Below are positions 53,670 through 62,234 of a DNA stretch of 64,000 nt, in pieces (within the stretch, counting starts at the first letter, position 1; each line of letters starts with the position of its first letter). Position numbers and translations under genes: made by a program. A model generated the notes under the pieces. It had not been told where the DNA came from. It saw only the letters and a list, made by a program, of their open reading frames with translations, and did no database searches. This stretch comes from Burkholderia paludis (GTDB lineage Bacteria > Pseudomonadota > Gammaproteobacteria > Burkholderiales > Burkholderiaceae), in the NCBI RefSeq assembly GCF_000732615.1, contig NZ_JPGL01000026.1, forward strand, positions 1-64,000, read 5' to 3'.

Positions 53670-55088
53670 ATGCCCGCCGCCACCGCTCCCGCCTCCGCCG
53701 CCGCCCGGCTCGAACGCCTGCCGTTCTCCGGCTATCACAAGCGGATCTTCTTCATCATCGCGATCGCGTTCTTCTTCGATTCGGTCGACCTCGGCACGAT
53801 GACCTTCGTGCTCGGCTCGATCCGCAAGGAGTTCGGGCTGTCGACCGCGGCCGCCGGCCTCGTCGCGAGCGCGAGCTTCTTCGGGATGGTGCTCGGCGCG
53901 GCCGTGGCCGGCCTGCTCGCCGACCGCTTCGGCCGCCGGCCGGTGTTCCAGTGGAGCATGGTGCTGTGGGGCGCGGCCTCCTACCTGTGCTCGACCGCGC
54001 AGAGCGTCGACGCGCTGATCGTCTACCGCGTGCTGCTCGGCATCGGGATGGGGATGGAATTCCCCGTCGCGCAGACGTTGCTGTCCGAATTCGTGCCGAC
54101 CGAGAAGCGCGGCCGCCTGATCGCGCTGATGGACGGCTTCTGGCCGCTCGGCTTCATCACCGCCGGCATCGTCGCGTATTTCGTGCTGCCGCAGTTCGGC
54201 TGGCGCACGGTGTTCGCGCTGCTCGCGATTCCCGCCGTGTTCGTCCTGGTCGTGCGCCGCATCGTGCCGGAATCGCCGCGCTGGCTCGAGCATGCGGGCC
54301 GGCACGCGGAAGCCGACACCGTCATGCACGTGATCGAGGCGAAGGTGATGCGCTCGGCCGGCGTCACGACGCTGCCGCCGCCGTCGCGGCTCGCCGAGCC
54401 GGCCGCCGCGCGCGGCCGCGGCGCGCTGCGTGAAATCTGGAGCGGCGCGTACCGCCGCCGCACGGTGATGGTCTGGCTGCTGTGGTTCTTCGCGCTGCTC
54501 GGCTTCTACGGCCTCACGTCGTGGCTCGGCGCGCTGCTGCAGCAGGCCGGCTTCGAAGTGACGAAGTCGGTGTTCTACACGGTGCTGATCTCGCTCGGCG
54601 GCGTGCCGGGCTTCCTGTGCGCGGCATGGCTCGTCGAACGCTGGGGCCGCAAGCCGACCTGCATCGCGTCGCTGATCGGCGGCGGCGCGATGGCGTACGC
54701 GTACGGCCAGAGCGCGCTGTACGGCGGCAGCATGGCGCTGCTGATCGGCACCGGCCTCGCGATGCAGTTCTTCCTGTTCGGGATGTGGGCCGCGCTGTAC
54801 ACGTACACGCCCGAGCTGTACGGCACCGGCGCGCGCGCGACGGGCTCGGGCTTCGCGTCGGCGATCGGGCGGGTCGGCTCGCTGATCGGGCCTTACGCGG
54901 TCGGCGTCGTGCTGCCCGTGTTCGGCCAGGGCGGCGTGTTCACGCTCGGCGCGCTGTCGTTCGTCGCGGCCGCGCTCGCCGTGTGGACGCTCGGGATCGA
55001 GACCAAGGGCCTCGCACTGGAACAGCTCGCGGCGGGTGACGAGACGGGCGGCGGCGGCCGGTACGCGGCCGCGGACAAAATGTCCTGA
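53670..55088 (+). CDS. MFS transporter, metabolite:H+ symporter type
   Basis: A 472-aa 12-helix major-facilitator protein. Motif A is clear in VAGLLADRFGRRPVFQW, the sugar-porter-like PESPRWLEHAGR sequence follows helix 6, and the second motif A is AWLVERWGRKPTCI. The first helix has an acidic pair (AFFFDSVDLGTMTF), as in aromatic-acid and niacin/quinate carriers of the AAHS/SV2-like groups. A GAGGA site precedes the ATG. A long hydrophilic loop separates the halves. The substrate is most likely an organic acid or aromatic compound but cannot be fixed from sequence. Confidence 0.88.
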   Translation: MPAATAPASAAARLERLPFSGYHKRIFFIIAIAFFFDSVDLGTMTFVLGSIRKEFGLSTAAAGLVASASFFGMVLGAAVAGLLADRFGRRPVFQWSMVLWGAASYLCSTAQSVDALIVYRVLLGIGMGMEFPVAQTLLSEFVPTEKRGRLIALMDGFWPLGFITAGIVAYFVLPQFGWRTVFALLAIPAVFVLVVRRIVPESPRWLEHAGRHAEADTVMHVIEAKVMRSAGVTTLPPPSRLAEPAAARGRGALREIWSGAYRRRTVMVWLLWFFALLGFYGLTSWLGALLQQAGFEVTKSVFYTVLISLGGVPGFLCAAWLVERWGRKPTCIASLIGGGAMAYAYGQSALYGGSMALLIGTGLAMQFFLFGMWAALYTYTPELYGTGARATGSGFASAIGRVGSLIGPYAVGVVLPVFGQGGVFTLGALSFVAAALAVWTLGIETKGLALEQLAAGDETGGGGRYAAADKMS

Positions 55089-55280
55089 GCGCCGCGTCGG
55101 GCGCGGGGCAGTGCGGCCGGGACGGCGTGCGCTGCCCGGCTGCTGCGGGAACTGACAGGATTCGCGCCCGGACCGGCGCTGCTAGACTGCGCGGAGGCAC
55201 CGCGACGCGCACCCCCGGTGCGCCGCGGCGATCGCGCGACGGCGGTGCCTTTCCCCACTGCCCGCGCAAGGACCGCATCG

Positions 55281-55979
55281 ATGGACCACGCCCGTATCGA
55301 AGAAATCCGCAGCGGCCTGTTTCGCGCCACGACCTACATCGACAAGCTGAAGCTCGGCTTCAGCCAGTTCTTCGTCCGCTCGCCGAACGGCGACGTCGTC
55401 TGCATCGAAACCGGCACGCGTTCCAATTTTCCGCAACTGAGCGCGAGCCTCGCGACCGTCGGCCTCTCGCCGTCGATGGTGAGCAGCGTGATCGTGCCGC
55501 ATTTCGAGGTCGATGAAATGGGCGCGCTGCCCGATTTCCTCGCGGCCAATCCGGCGCTCGTCGCGTATGCGCATCCGATCTGCACGCACGGGCTGGCCGA
55601 CATCTTCGGCGTGCGCGCGAAGCCGCTGAAGGACGGCGAGCCGACGACGATCGGCGGCGTCGACATCGTGCCGATCTTCACCAAGCACGTGCATCAGTGG
55701 GACGCGCTGGTCGTGTACCTGCCGGCGTACCGGACGCTGCTGTCGTCGGACATCCTGATGCGCTTCGGCGACGACCCGGCGGACGACCCGCTGCCGGCCA
55801 TCCTCGATTCGATCCGGCGCTCGGACTACCTGCCGTCGCTCGCCCATATGGCGAGCGCGCTGCGCCGGATCCAGGCGCTCGATCTCGACCTGATCCTGCC
55901 GATGCACGGCCCGGCCATCACGCACGACATCCCGCGCGTGCTGGCCGGCGCGATCGCGCATTGCGAAGCCGCCGCCTGA
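55281..55979 (+). CDS. Flavodiiron-like metallo-beta-lactamase-fold protein (ODP type)
   Basis: A 232-aa beta-lactamase-fold protein. In place of the usual HxHxDH zinc motif it has PHFEVDEMGALPDF, the H-x-E-x-D pattern of the diiron site in flavodiiron oxygen/NO reductases and their stand-alone ODP relatives. Further ligands fit: His in FTKHVHQWDALVV, Asp in LLSSDILMRFG, and His in ILPMHGPAI. The C-terminal flavodoxin domain of flavodiiron proteins is missing. It may be an oxygen- or redox-sensing diiron protein, or take electrons from a separate partner. ATG 55281 was chosen because the conserved fold begins there. Confidence 0.82.
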   Translation: MDHARIEEIRSGLFRATTYIDKLKLGFSQFFVRSPNGDVVCIETGTRSNFPQLSASLATVGLSPSMVSSVIVPHFEVDEMGALPDFLAANPALVAYAHPICTHGLADIFGVRAKPLKDGEPTTIGGVDIVPIFTKHVHQWDALVVYLPAYRTLLSSDILMRFGDDPADDPLPAILDSIRRSDYLPSLAHMASALRRIQALDLDLILPMHGPAITHDIPRVLAGAIAHCEAAA

Positions 55980-56020
55980 GCCGCGCGGGCGGCCCTCGAC
56001 GGCGGTGCAGCCGGGCCCGG

Positions 56021-56251
56021 TCAGGCGCCGGCGACGACGAACTCTTCGGCGGCCTTGCGCTGAACGGCGGCCATCACCGCCAGTTCGCGCTTGCTGAGCG
56101 TGTCGCCGGACACGACGCCCGTCGCGTGCTTGGCCTTCGCACCCAGCGGGAAAAACACGAACGACGCGCCGGCCGGCGCCGTCGGCTCGGCACGCAAGCG
56201 CTTGTTCAGGATTTTCAGGTATTTCTTCTTCGAGACTTCCTTGGCAGCCAT
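56021..56251 (-). CDS. Small basic hypothetical protein
   Basis: A 76-aa protein starting MAAKEVSKKKYLKILNKRLR, Lys-rich at the N-terminus and without signal peptide. A good GGAGGG site precedes the ATG, which supports expression. Ala-rich helices make up the C-terminal half. I do not recognise a family; nucleic-acid binding is possible from the charge. It is divergent from the YciI-like gene. Confidence 0.6.
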   Translation of the reverse strand: MAAKEVSKKKYLKILNKRLRAEPTAPAGASFVFFPLGAKAKHATGVVSGDTLSKRELAVMAAVQRKAAEEFVVAGA

Positions 56252-56456
56252 GGCACCCTCCGCGTGAACGTGGTGAGGACCAGCATACCAGTTTTGACCG
56301 CCCGTTCCGCAGCGAGGCCGGCCGCCGCGCCCGCCGTCGAACGTCATTCGCCGGCCGATGTCGATTCGCGCCACCCTCGACCGTCGTGTCGTCGTAGCCG
56401 TACGTTTCGCCGCGGCGCGGCCCGCGGCGCCCCCTTCCGTTCAAGGAGATACGACC

Positions 56457-56888
56457 ATGCGCGTCCTGGTAATCGTCAAGGCCACCGCCGATTCCGAGTC
56501 CGGCCGGATGCCCGACCCCGACAAGATCGCCGCGATGAGCCGGTTCAACGAGGAACTGGCGCACGCCGGCATCCTGCTCGCCGCCGACGGGTTGCACCCG
56601 AGCCGGCTCGGCAAGCGCGTGCACTTCGCCGGCAACGGCCGCACCGTCGTCGACGGCCCGTTCGCCGAGACGAAGGAACTCGTCGCCGGCTTCTGGCTAT
56701 GGCAGGTGAAATCGATGGAAGAGGCCGTGGAATGGGTCAGGCGCTGCCCGAACCCGATGCCCGGCGACTCCGACATCGAGATCCGCCCGCTGTTGGAAGC
56801 CGAGGACTTCAGCCCGGCATTCACGGACGAACTGCAGGCGCTGAAAGCGCGGCTGGGCGCGCAAGCCGAGGCCGGGAAGCGCACGTAA
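56457..56888 (+). CDS. YciI-like (DGPF-domain) protein
   Basis: A 143-aa single-domain YCII-related protein. The name-giving motif appears as VVDGPFAETKELVAGFW (residues about 62-79), with ferredoxin-like beta-alpha-beta elements before and after. Such proteins often sit beside ECF sigma-factor genes and have no agreed reaction. AAGGAG precedes ATG 56457, which fixes the start inside a longer frame. No sigma factor gene is adjacent here. Confidence 0.88.
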   Translation: MRVLVIVKATADSESGRMPDPDKIAAMSRFNEELAHAGILLAADGLHPSRLGKRVHFAGNGRTVVDGPFAETKELVAGFWLWQVKSMEEAVEWVRRCPNPMPGDSDIEIRPLLEAEDFSPAFTDELQALKARLGAQAEAGKRT

Positions 56889-56964
56889 GCCGTGCGGCGT
56901 CAGGCCGGCGGGCGGGCGGACGCTTGCGCCGCACGCCCGGGTTGCCGCGCCGCGCCCCCGCGGC

Positions 56965-57561
56965 TCACGCGCCGCCGCGCGGCGCCGCGATCCGCTCGAC
57001 CGCGCCGCCGGTCACGTCCCTGAACAGCGCGGCATTGCCGTAAGCCCGCGCGGCAAGCATCGCGCCGTACACCAGCGACACGAACGTCGCGGCCTCGGTC
57101 TGCACAGACACGCCCGGCCGCACGATGCCGTCCTTGATCCCCGCGTCGAGCACGCGCACCAGCCATGCGGCGAGCGCGTCGAAATGCGCCCTCACCGCCC
57201 GCGCGACCTCGTCGGGCAGCGCCGGCAACTCCGCGCCGAGCATGCCGGCAACGCAGAACGGCGCGCTGTCGTCCGCGATGCAGCGCTCCCAGTAGCCGAT
57301 GTATGCGCGCATCTGCACCAGCGCGTCGGCGCCGCTCGCGTCGAGCAGCGCCATGTCGGCGTCGAATCCCGCCTGCGACTGTTGCAGCACCGCGACCGCC
57401 AGGTCCGCCTTCGTCGGGAAGTGGTGATGAATGCTCGCCTTCCGGATGTCGATCGCGTCGGCGATGTCGGCATAGCTGAAGCCGCTGTAGCCGCGCCGCA
57501 TGATCAGTTGCCGTCCCGCCTCGAGAATGCGGCCGGCGGTACTGTCGCCCATTGTCGTCAC
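56965..57561 (-). CDS. TetR/AcrR-family repressor
   Basis: A 198-aa repressor. The helix-turn-helix FSYADIADAIDIRKASIHHH is followed by FPTKADLAVAVLQ (residues about 28-62), typical of the YxaF/LmrA-like TetR group, with the ligand domain containing CVAGMLGAELPALPDEV. It is divergent from an exported alpha/beta hydrolase gene 181 bp away. Two matching 18-bp sites lie in the gap between them, one next to each gene, so it probably controls both. Confidence 0.88.
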   Translation of the reverse strand: MTTMGDSTAGRILEAGRQLIMRRGYSGFSYADIADAIDIRKASIHHHFPTKADLAVAVLQQSQAGFDADMALLDASGADALVQMRAYIGYWERCIADDSAPFCVAGMLGAELPALPDEVARAVRAHFDALAAWLVRVLDAGIKDGIVRPGVSVQTEAATFVSLVYGAMLAARAYGNAALFRDVTGGAVERIAAPRGGA

Positions 57562-57568
57562 GTTTGCC

Positions 57569-57586
57569 TACCATCTAGTCGGATGA
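57569..57586. promoter_or_regulatory. Candidate TetR operator 1 (next to the repressor gene)
   Basis: TACCATCTAGTCGGATGA; aligned with the site at 57654 it matches at 15 of 18 positions. It starts 8 bp upstream of the repressor ATG, consistent with autorepression. Confidence 0.6.
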
Positions 57587-57653
57587 AGAACAGCGATAGT
57601 TTACCGGCCCGAGAAACTCTTTTCCAGCCGCGATTTCTCCTTGAACACCACCC

Positions 57654-57671
57654 TACCTACTAGTAGGATGA
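57654..57671. promoter_or_regulatory. Candidate TetR operator 2 (next to the hydrolase gene)
   Basis: TACCTACTAGTAGGATGA contains the perfect 12-bp palindrome CCTACTAGTAGG. Same-orientation copy of operator 1, 85 bp apart (about eight helical turns), 72 bp before the hydrolase ATG. Confidence 0.65.
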
Positions 57672-57742
57672 CTACATTGACGAAACAAGATGCCTGTCGA
57701 TATCCGACGGTCCCTACCCTGTTTTTCTTCTGGAGAATGAAA

Positions 57743-58513
57743 ATGAAGCGCCTGTCCCACATCCGCACGATCGCCGCGGCACTCGCCGTTTCCGCCGCCG
57801 CCTTCGGCTCGCATGCGGCCGTCGCCGCCCCCGTCAAGAACGTCGTGCTGGTTCACGGCTACTTCGCCGACGGCTCGGGCTGGCAAGCCGTCTCGAACAT
57901 CCTGACGCGCGACGGCTACAAGGTCGCCGTCGTGCAGCAGCCGGAAACGTCGTTCGACGACGACGTGAAGGCCACCCGGCGCGTCGTCGACGCGCAGGAC
58001 GGCCCGAGCATCCTCGTCGGCCACAGCTACGGCGGCGCGGTGATCACCGAAGCCGGCAACGACGACAAGGTCGCGGGCCTCGTCTACGTGGCCGCGTTCC
58101 AGCCCGACACCGGCGAAAGCCCGCTCGACCTGACGAAGAAGACCCCGCCCGCGACGAAGGCGATCAAGGCCACCGAGGACGGCCACCTGTATTTCGACGA
58201 AGCGTCGTTCCACGCCGACTTCGCGGCCGACGTGCCGGCCGCCGAAGCGAAATTCATGGCGATCTCGCAAGTGACGCCGGCGGCGCAGTCGTTCGGCGTG
58301 CCGATCTCGCACGCCGCATGGCGGACGAAACCGAGCTGGGCGGTGGTCGCCACCGCGGATCGCGCGATCAACCCCGAGCTCGAACGCTTCATGACCCAAC
58401 GCGCCGGCAGCAAGACGATCGAGCTGAAATCGAGCCACGTGGCCTACATCTCGCATCCGGCCGAAGTCGCGAAGCTGATCGAACAGGCTGCCAGGAACGC
58501 CGGCAACGAGTAA
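57743..58513 (+). CDS. Exported alpha/beta hydrolase
   Basis: A 256-aa esterase-like protein. Signal peptide MKRLSHIRTIAAALAVSAAA (cut after AVA-A) precedes the hydrolase domain: oxyanion segment VLVHGYFADGSGWQ, nucleophile elbow ILVGHSYGGAVI (Ser near residue 101), Asp in VVATADRAINPE, His in LKSSHVAYISHPAE. This matches the group related to plant methyl-esterases/hydroxynitrile lyases. ATG 57743 was preferred over 57737 because GGAG then has a proper 7-nt spacing. The divergent TetR gene and shared operators suggest induction by its substrate or a related ester. Confidence 0.87.
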   Translation: MKRLSHIRTIAAALAVSAAAFGSHAAVAAPVKNVVLVHGYFADGSGWQAVSNILTRDGYKVAVVQQPETSFDDDVKATRRVVDAQDGPSILVGHSYGGAVITEAGNDDKVAGLVYVAAFQPDTGESPLDLTKKTPPATKAIKATEDGHLYFDEASFHADFAADVPAAEAKFMAISQVTPAAQSFGVPISHAAWRTKPSWAVVATADRAINPELERFMTQRAGSKTIELKSSHVAYISHPAEVAKLIEQAARNAGNE

Positions 58514-58552
58514 TGCCGCGCATTGCCCGACTCCCCCGCGTTGACGCCAACT

Positions 58553-58587
58553 GTACAGTAACGTATCGTTTTGAAACGTTACTGTAC
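58553..58587. promoter_or_regulatory. 35-bp inverted repeat upstream of the DinB-like gene
   Basis: GTACAGTAACGT and its exact reverse complement ACGTTACTGTAC, separated by 11 bp, end 14 bp before the DinB-like ATG. The arms are far longer than chance. It could be a TetR-type operator or, in RNA, a 12-bp hairpin right at the ribosome site. No T-tract follows, so a terminator is unlikely. Confidence 0.6.
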
Positions 58588-58601
58588 GAGACCTTTCCAC
58601 C

Positions 58602-59408
58602 ATGCACTCCCGCTTCGACCGCTTTCGCAGCACCCCGCTCGGCGCCCAGCTCGAGGCCCTGATCGCGCAATCCGCGCGCTACGCCGAATTCGCGGCGCTG
58701 TCGCGCGTGGGCGTCGCCGCGATCGGCGCGATCCAGCACGAGATCGCCGTCAAATTCCCCGAAATCGACACCGACACGACCGCCCGCCAGTTCTGCGGCG
58801 CGATGGTCGCGGAAGTCATGCGCCGCCACGGCCACGACGTCGTGCAGGCGCGCGGGCGGCTCGACGGCACGCTGTTCAGCTATGGCGCGGTATTCAGCGC
58901 GTATCCGCAACGGCTGCCGTTCGCCGGGGTCGTCGCCGCGCTGGCCCACCTGCCCGAACGGCTTGCCGCCTATGTCGCGCACGTGCCGGCCGCGCTGCGG
59001 ACGCGCCGCCCGGCCGGCACGGGCTTCTCGCTCGTCGAGCATGCGTGCCACCTGCGCGATCTCGACGCGGTGTTCGCGGAACGCATCGACGCCGTGCGTA
59101 CGCGCGACCTGCCGGCGATCGCGTCGGTCGACGGCACCGTGCTCGCCGCGCAACGCGACTATGCCGCGCAGCCGCTCGCCCCCGCCGTCGCGGCGTTCCG
59201 CACGGGCCGCGCCGCGCTGTGCGCCACCGCGGCCGCGCTGACGCCCGCGCAACTCGCCCGCTGCGGGCTGCGCGACGGCCTGCGCCGCATGTCGCTCGAC
59301 GAACTCGTGCGCGAACTGCTCGACCACGACCGCACGCACGTGCTCGAACTCGACGAACTGCTCGCCGAACTCGAGCTGCCGCCCCTTCCTTCCGCGCCCG
59401 CCCCATGA
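58602..59408 (+). CDS. DinB-superfamily protein with an N-terminal extension
   Basis: A 268-aa cytosolic protein. The C-terminal half (about residues 120-260) is a DinB/YfiT four-helix bundle with the spaced metal-binding histidines: His in SLVEHACHLRDLDAVFAERI and the pair in LVRELLDHDRTHVLELDELL. The first 110 residues (for example ARQFCGAMVAEVMRRHGHDV) are not part of that fold and are unassigned. DinB proteins of this type are thiol- or metal-dependent transferases. It is followed, with a 4-bp ATGA overlap, by an alpha/beta hydrolase gene, and preceded by a 35-bp inverted repeat. Confidence 0.75.
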   Translation: MHSRFDRFRSTPLGAQLEALIAQSARYAEFAALSRVGVAAIGAIQHEIAVKFPEIDTDTTARQFCGAMVAEVMRRHGHDVVQARGRLDGTLFSYGAVFSAYPQRLPFAGVVAALAHLPERLAAYVAHVPAALRTRRPAGTGFSLVEHACHLRDLDAVFAERIDAVRTRDLPAIASVDGTVLAAQRDYAAQPLAPAVAAFRTGRAALCATAAALTPAQLARCGLRDGLRRMSLDELVRELLDHDRTHVLELDELLAELELPPLPSAPAP

Positions 59409-60148
59409 TCGAGCCCACGCCCGTCGTCTTCATTCACGGTTTCATCGGCACGTTCGACGTGCACGGCTGGCACGGCCCGCATCTCGCCCCCGACCTGCTC
59501 GGCTACGGCGCGCATCGTGCGGCGCCAAGCGACGCGATCACGCTCGCCGCGCAGGTCGAGCAGGTCCGCCGCGCGGTCGACACGCACTTCGGCGCCAGGC
59601 CCGTCGATGTCGTCGGCCACTCGGTCGGCGGCGCCATCGCGATGCTGTTCGCGCATGCGCATCCCGATCGTGTGCGGCGGATCGTCAACGTCGAAGGTAA
59701 CTTCACGCTCGACGACGCGTTCTGGTCGGCGTCGGTCGGCCGCATGACGCCCGGCGAGGCCGACGCGATGCTCGACGGCCTGCGCGCCGATCCGCTCGGC
59801 TGGCTGCGCGGCGCGATCGACGCGCCGTCGCCCGGCCTGCTCGATGACGCCCGTCGCTGGCTCGCGCATCAGCCCGCATCGACGCTGCGCGCGATGGGCC
59901 GCTCGGTCGTCGCGACGACCGGCGAGCCCGGCTACCTGCAGGCGCTTGCACGGGTGTTCGAGCGCCACCCGGTCTGGCTGATCGCCGGCGAACGCTCGCG
60001 TGCGGGCTGGCACGTGCCCGACTGGGCGCTCGCGCGCTGCGCCGGCTTCGACACGATCGAGCGCTGCGGGCACCTGATCCCGGCCGAGCGGCCCGCTGCG
60101 TTTCGCGACACGCTCGGGCGCATCGTCCGCGCGCCTGACAACCCGTAG
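59405..60148 (+). CDS. Alpha/beta hydrolase coupled to the DinB-like gene
   Basis: A 247-aa cytosolic hydrolase. Oxyanion segment PVVFIHGFIGTFDVHGWHGP, nucleophile elbow DVVGHSVGGAIAMLFAHAHP (Ser near residue 77), and the catalytic His in IERCGHLIPAERPAAF. Length is normal for a single-domain hydrolase of the epoxide-hydrolase/esterase group. The ATG overlaps the preceding stop codon (ATGA), so the two proteins are probably made in equal amounts and may act in one reaction path. Substrate unknown. Confidence 0.87.
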   Translation: MIEPTPVVFIHGFIGTFDVHGWHGPHLAPDLLGYGAHRAAPSDAITLAAQVEQVRRAVDTHFGARPVDVVGHSVGGAIAMLFAHAHPDRVRRIVNVEGNFTLDDAFWSASVGRMTPGEADAMLDGLRADPLGWLRGAIDAPSPGLLDDARRWLAHQPASTLRAMGRSVVATTGEPGYLQALARVFERHPVWLIAGERSRAGWHVPDWALARCAGFDTIERCGHLIPAERPAAFRDTLGRIVRAPDNP

Positions 60149-60235
60149 GATTCGCCGAAATATGGTTGAAAGGCCCGATTGCTAGAGTCGTCCGAACGAG
60201 GTTTCCCGGCGCACGGCGCCCGACAAGGTCGACAC

Positions 60236-61126
60236 ATGCGAGGATCGAAGAACCTGGCGCGCGCCATCTGGCTGCTTCTGCTGCTCGCCGTTTCCGGCCC
60301 GGCTCTCGCGTTTCATGCACGCGTCATCGCGATTCCCAGTGCCGCGATGAGCGAGACGCTGAAGGCGACCGTCGTGCTGCCCGACGATTACGCGCGCGGC
60401 AACCGCGCCGACGAACGCTATCCCGTCGTCTATCTGCTGCACGGCTCGGGCGGCGACCATACCGACTGGACGTCGAACACGCACATCGCCGCGCTGGCCG
60501 ACCGCTACCACGTGATCCTCGTGATGCCCGACGGCGGGCACGAAAGCTGGTACATCGACAGCCCGTTCGACTCGGGCAGCCGCTACGAAACCTTCATCGG
60601 CAATGAAGTCGTGTCCTATGTCGACGCGCATTTCCGCACGATCGCGACGCGGCACGCGCGCGCGATCACCGGGCTCAGCATGGGCGGCTTCGGCGCGCTG
60701 CGCATCGCGCTCGACCGGCCCGACACGTTCGGCGCGGTCGGCAGCATCAGCGGCGCGGTCGATCCGCGCTGCTGCGAGGACGAGCCGGGCATCGACCACG
60801 TATTCGGCGATCCGGGCCGCCATCCGTCGTTCTGGAACCGCAACGTGATCGTCGCCAGCGCCGACGCGTTCCTCCATACGCATCTCGACCTGACGATCGA
60901 TTGCGGCCGCGACGACGCGTTCGTCGGCTCGAACCGCACGCTGCACGAACGGCTCGTCGCGCTCGGCGTGCCGCACGACTACGCGGAGCGGCCCGGCGGC
61001 CATACGTGGGATTACTGGGCGAATGCGATCCGCTACCAGATGCGGTTCTTCGCGACGTCGTTCCAGCACAGCGGCTACGCATACCGCCCCGCGCCTGCCG
61101 CGCCGGGCGTCACGCGCGCGGGCTGA
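60236..61126 (+). CDS. Exported esterase, esterase-D/antigen-85 type
   Basis: A 296-aa exported serine esterase. A signal peptide (ARAIWLLLLLAVSGPALA-F) precedes an alpha/beta domain with VVYLLHGSGGDHTDWTSNTH, nucleophile elbow ITGLSMGGFGALRIALDR (Ser near residue 148), the Asp region LTIDCGRDDAF, and His in ERPGGHTWDYWANAI. This is the S-formylglutathione-hydrolase-like esterase family, which also includes secreted feruloyl esterases; the signal peptide argues against a formaldehyde role. I chose ATG 60236; ATG 60179 is in frame but would bury the signal. Confidence 0.86.
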   Translation: MRGSKNLARAIWLLLLLAVSGPALAFHARVIAIPSAAMSETLKATVVLPDDYARGNRADERYPVVYLLHGSGGDHTDWTSNTHIAALADRYHVILVMPDGGHESWYIDSPFDSGSRYETFIGNEVVSYVDAHFRTIATRHARAITGLSMGGFGALRIALDRPDTFGAVGSISGAVDPRCCEDEPGIDHVFGDPGRHPSFWNRNVIVASADAFLHTHLDLTIDCGRDDAFVGSNRTLHERLVALGVPHDYAERPGGHTWDYWANAIRYQMRFFATSFQHSGYAYRPAPAAPGVTRAG

Positions 61127-61208
61127 CACCCGCGCCACGCCGCCGCCGCCGCGCGGCCCGGCAAGCGCGGTGGTACGATGCGCGGGCATCGACCCTCCGA
61201 CTCCCGCC

Positions 61209-62102
61209 ATGCCGCGCGACAACTTTGCGGACCTGATCGCCTTCATCGCCGTCGCGCGCGAGCGCAACTTCACGCGCGCCGCCGCCCGGCTCGGCGTATC
61301 GCAATCGGCGCTCAGCCACACGATCCGCGCGCTCGAGACGCGCCTCGGCGTGAGGCTGCTCACGCGCACGACGCGCAGCGTCGCGCCGACCGAGGCCGGC
61401 GAGCGCCTGCTGCACAACCTCGCGCCGCGCTTCGACGAGATCGAGGCCGAGCTGGCCGCGCTCGCGGAACTGCGCGACCAGCCGGCCGGCACCGTGCGCA
61501 TCAACGCGACCGACTTCGTGATCCGCACGCTGCTGTGGCCGAAGCTCGCGACCGTCCTGCGCGACTACCGCGACCTGAAGGTCGAGTTCGTGACCGACTA
61601 CGGGCTGTCCGACATCGTCGCGGAGCGCTTCGACATCGGCGTGAGGCTCGGCGACCAGGTCGCGAAGGACATGATCGCCGTGCGCATCTCGCCCGACCTG
61701 AAGATGGCGATCGTCGGCGCGCCCGCGTATTTCGCCGGGCGCGCCCGCCCCGAATCGCCGCAGGATCTCGTCGCGCACGACTGCATCAACCTGCGCCTGC
61801 CCACGCACGGTGCGCTGTATGCATGGGAACTCGCACGCGGCGACGCGTCGCTGCAGGTGCGCGTCGAAGGGCAGCTCACGTTCAGCGGCACGTACGAAAT
61901 GCTCGACGCGGCGCTCGCCGGCTACGGGCTCGCATACGTGCCGGCCGAACTCGCGGCGCCGCACGTCGCCGCCGGCCGGCTCGACAGCGTGCTCGACGAC
62001 TGGTGCCCGACGTTCCCCGGCCATCACCTGTACTACGCGAGCCGGCGGCAATCGTCGCGCGCGCTCGCGGTGATCGTCGACGCGCTGCGCCATCGCGCAT
62101 GA
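61209..62102 (+). CDS. LysR-family regulator
   Basis: A 297-aa LysR regulator. The winged helix is NFTRAAARLGVSQSALSHTI followed by RALETRLGVRLLTRTTRSV (residues about 18-60), the pattern of the CrgA/DsdC-like subgroup that controls oxidoreductase genes. It stands in the same direction as, and 130 bp before, a CMD-family gene and an aldo/keto reductase gene, which are plausible targets. ATG 61209 is internal to a longer unsupported frame; the family start aligns there. Confidence 0.9.
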   Translation: MPRDNFADLIAFIAVARERNFTRAAARLGVSQSALSHTIRALETRLGVRLLTRTTRSVAPTEAGERLLHNLAPRFDEIEAELAALAELRDQPAGTVRINATDFVIRTLLWPKLATVLRDYRDLKVEFVTDYGLSDIVAERFDIGVRLGDQVAKDMIAVRISPDLKMAIVGAPAYFAGRARPESPQDLVAHDCINLRLPTHGALYAWELARGDASLQVRVEGQLTFSGTYEMLDAALAGYGLAYVPAELAAPHVAAGRLDSVLDDWCPTFPGHHLYYASRRQSSRALAVIVDALRHRA

Positions 62103-62234
62103 GCGGCCCGCGGGCCGGGCGTGCGCGCGATTCATGAATCCGGTCGATAAGTGCATGCGCATTGCCGGGGATTATCGTCAGGCACACCGGCGGCTACCAT
62201 CGTCGGCGTTCCCCAACGTCTTCCGGAGCCCTCG

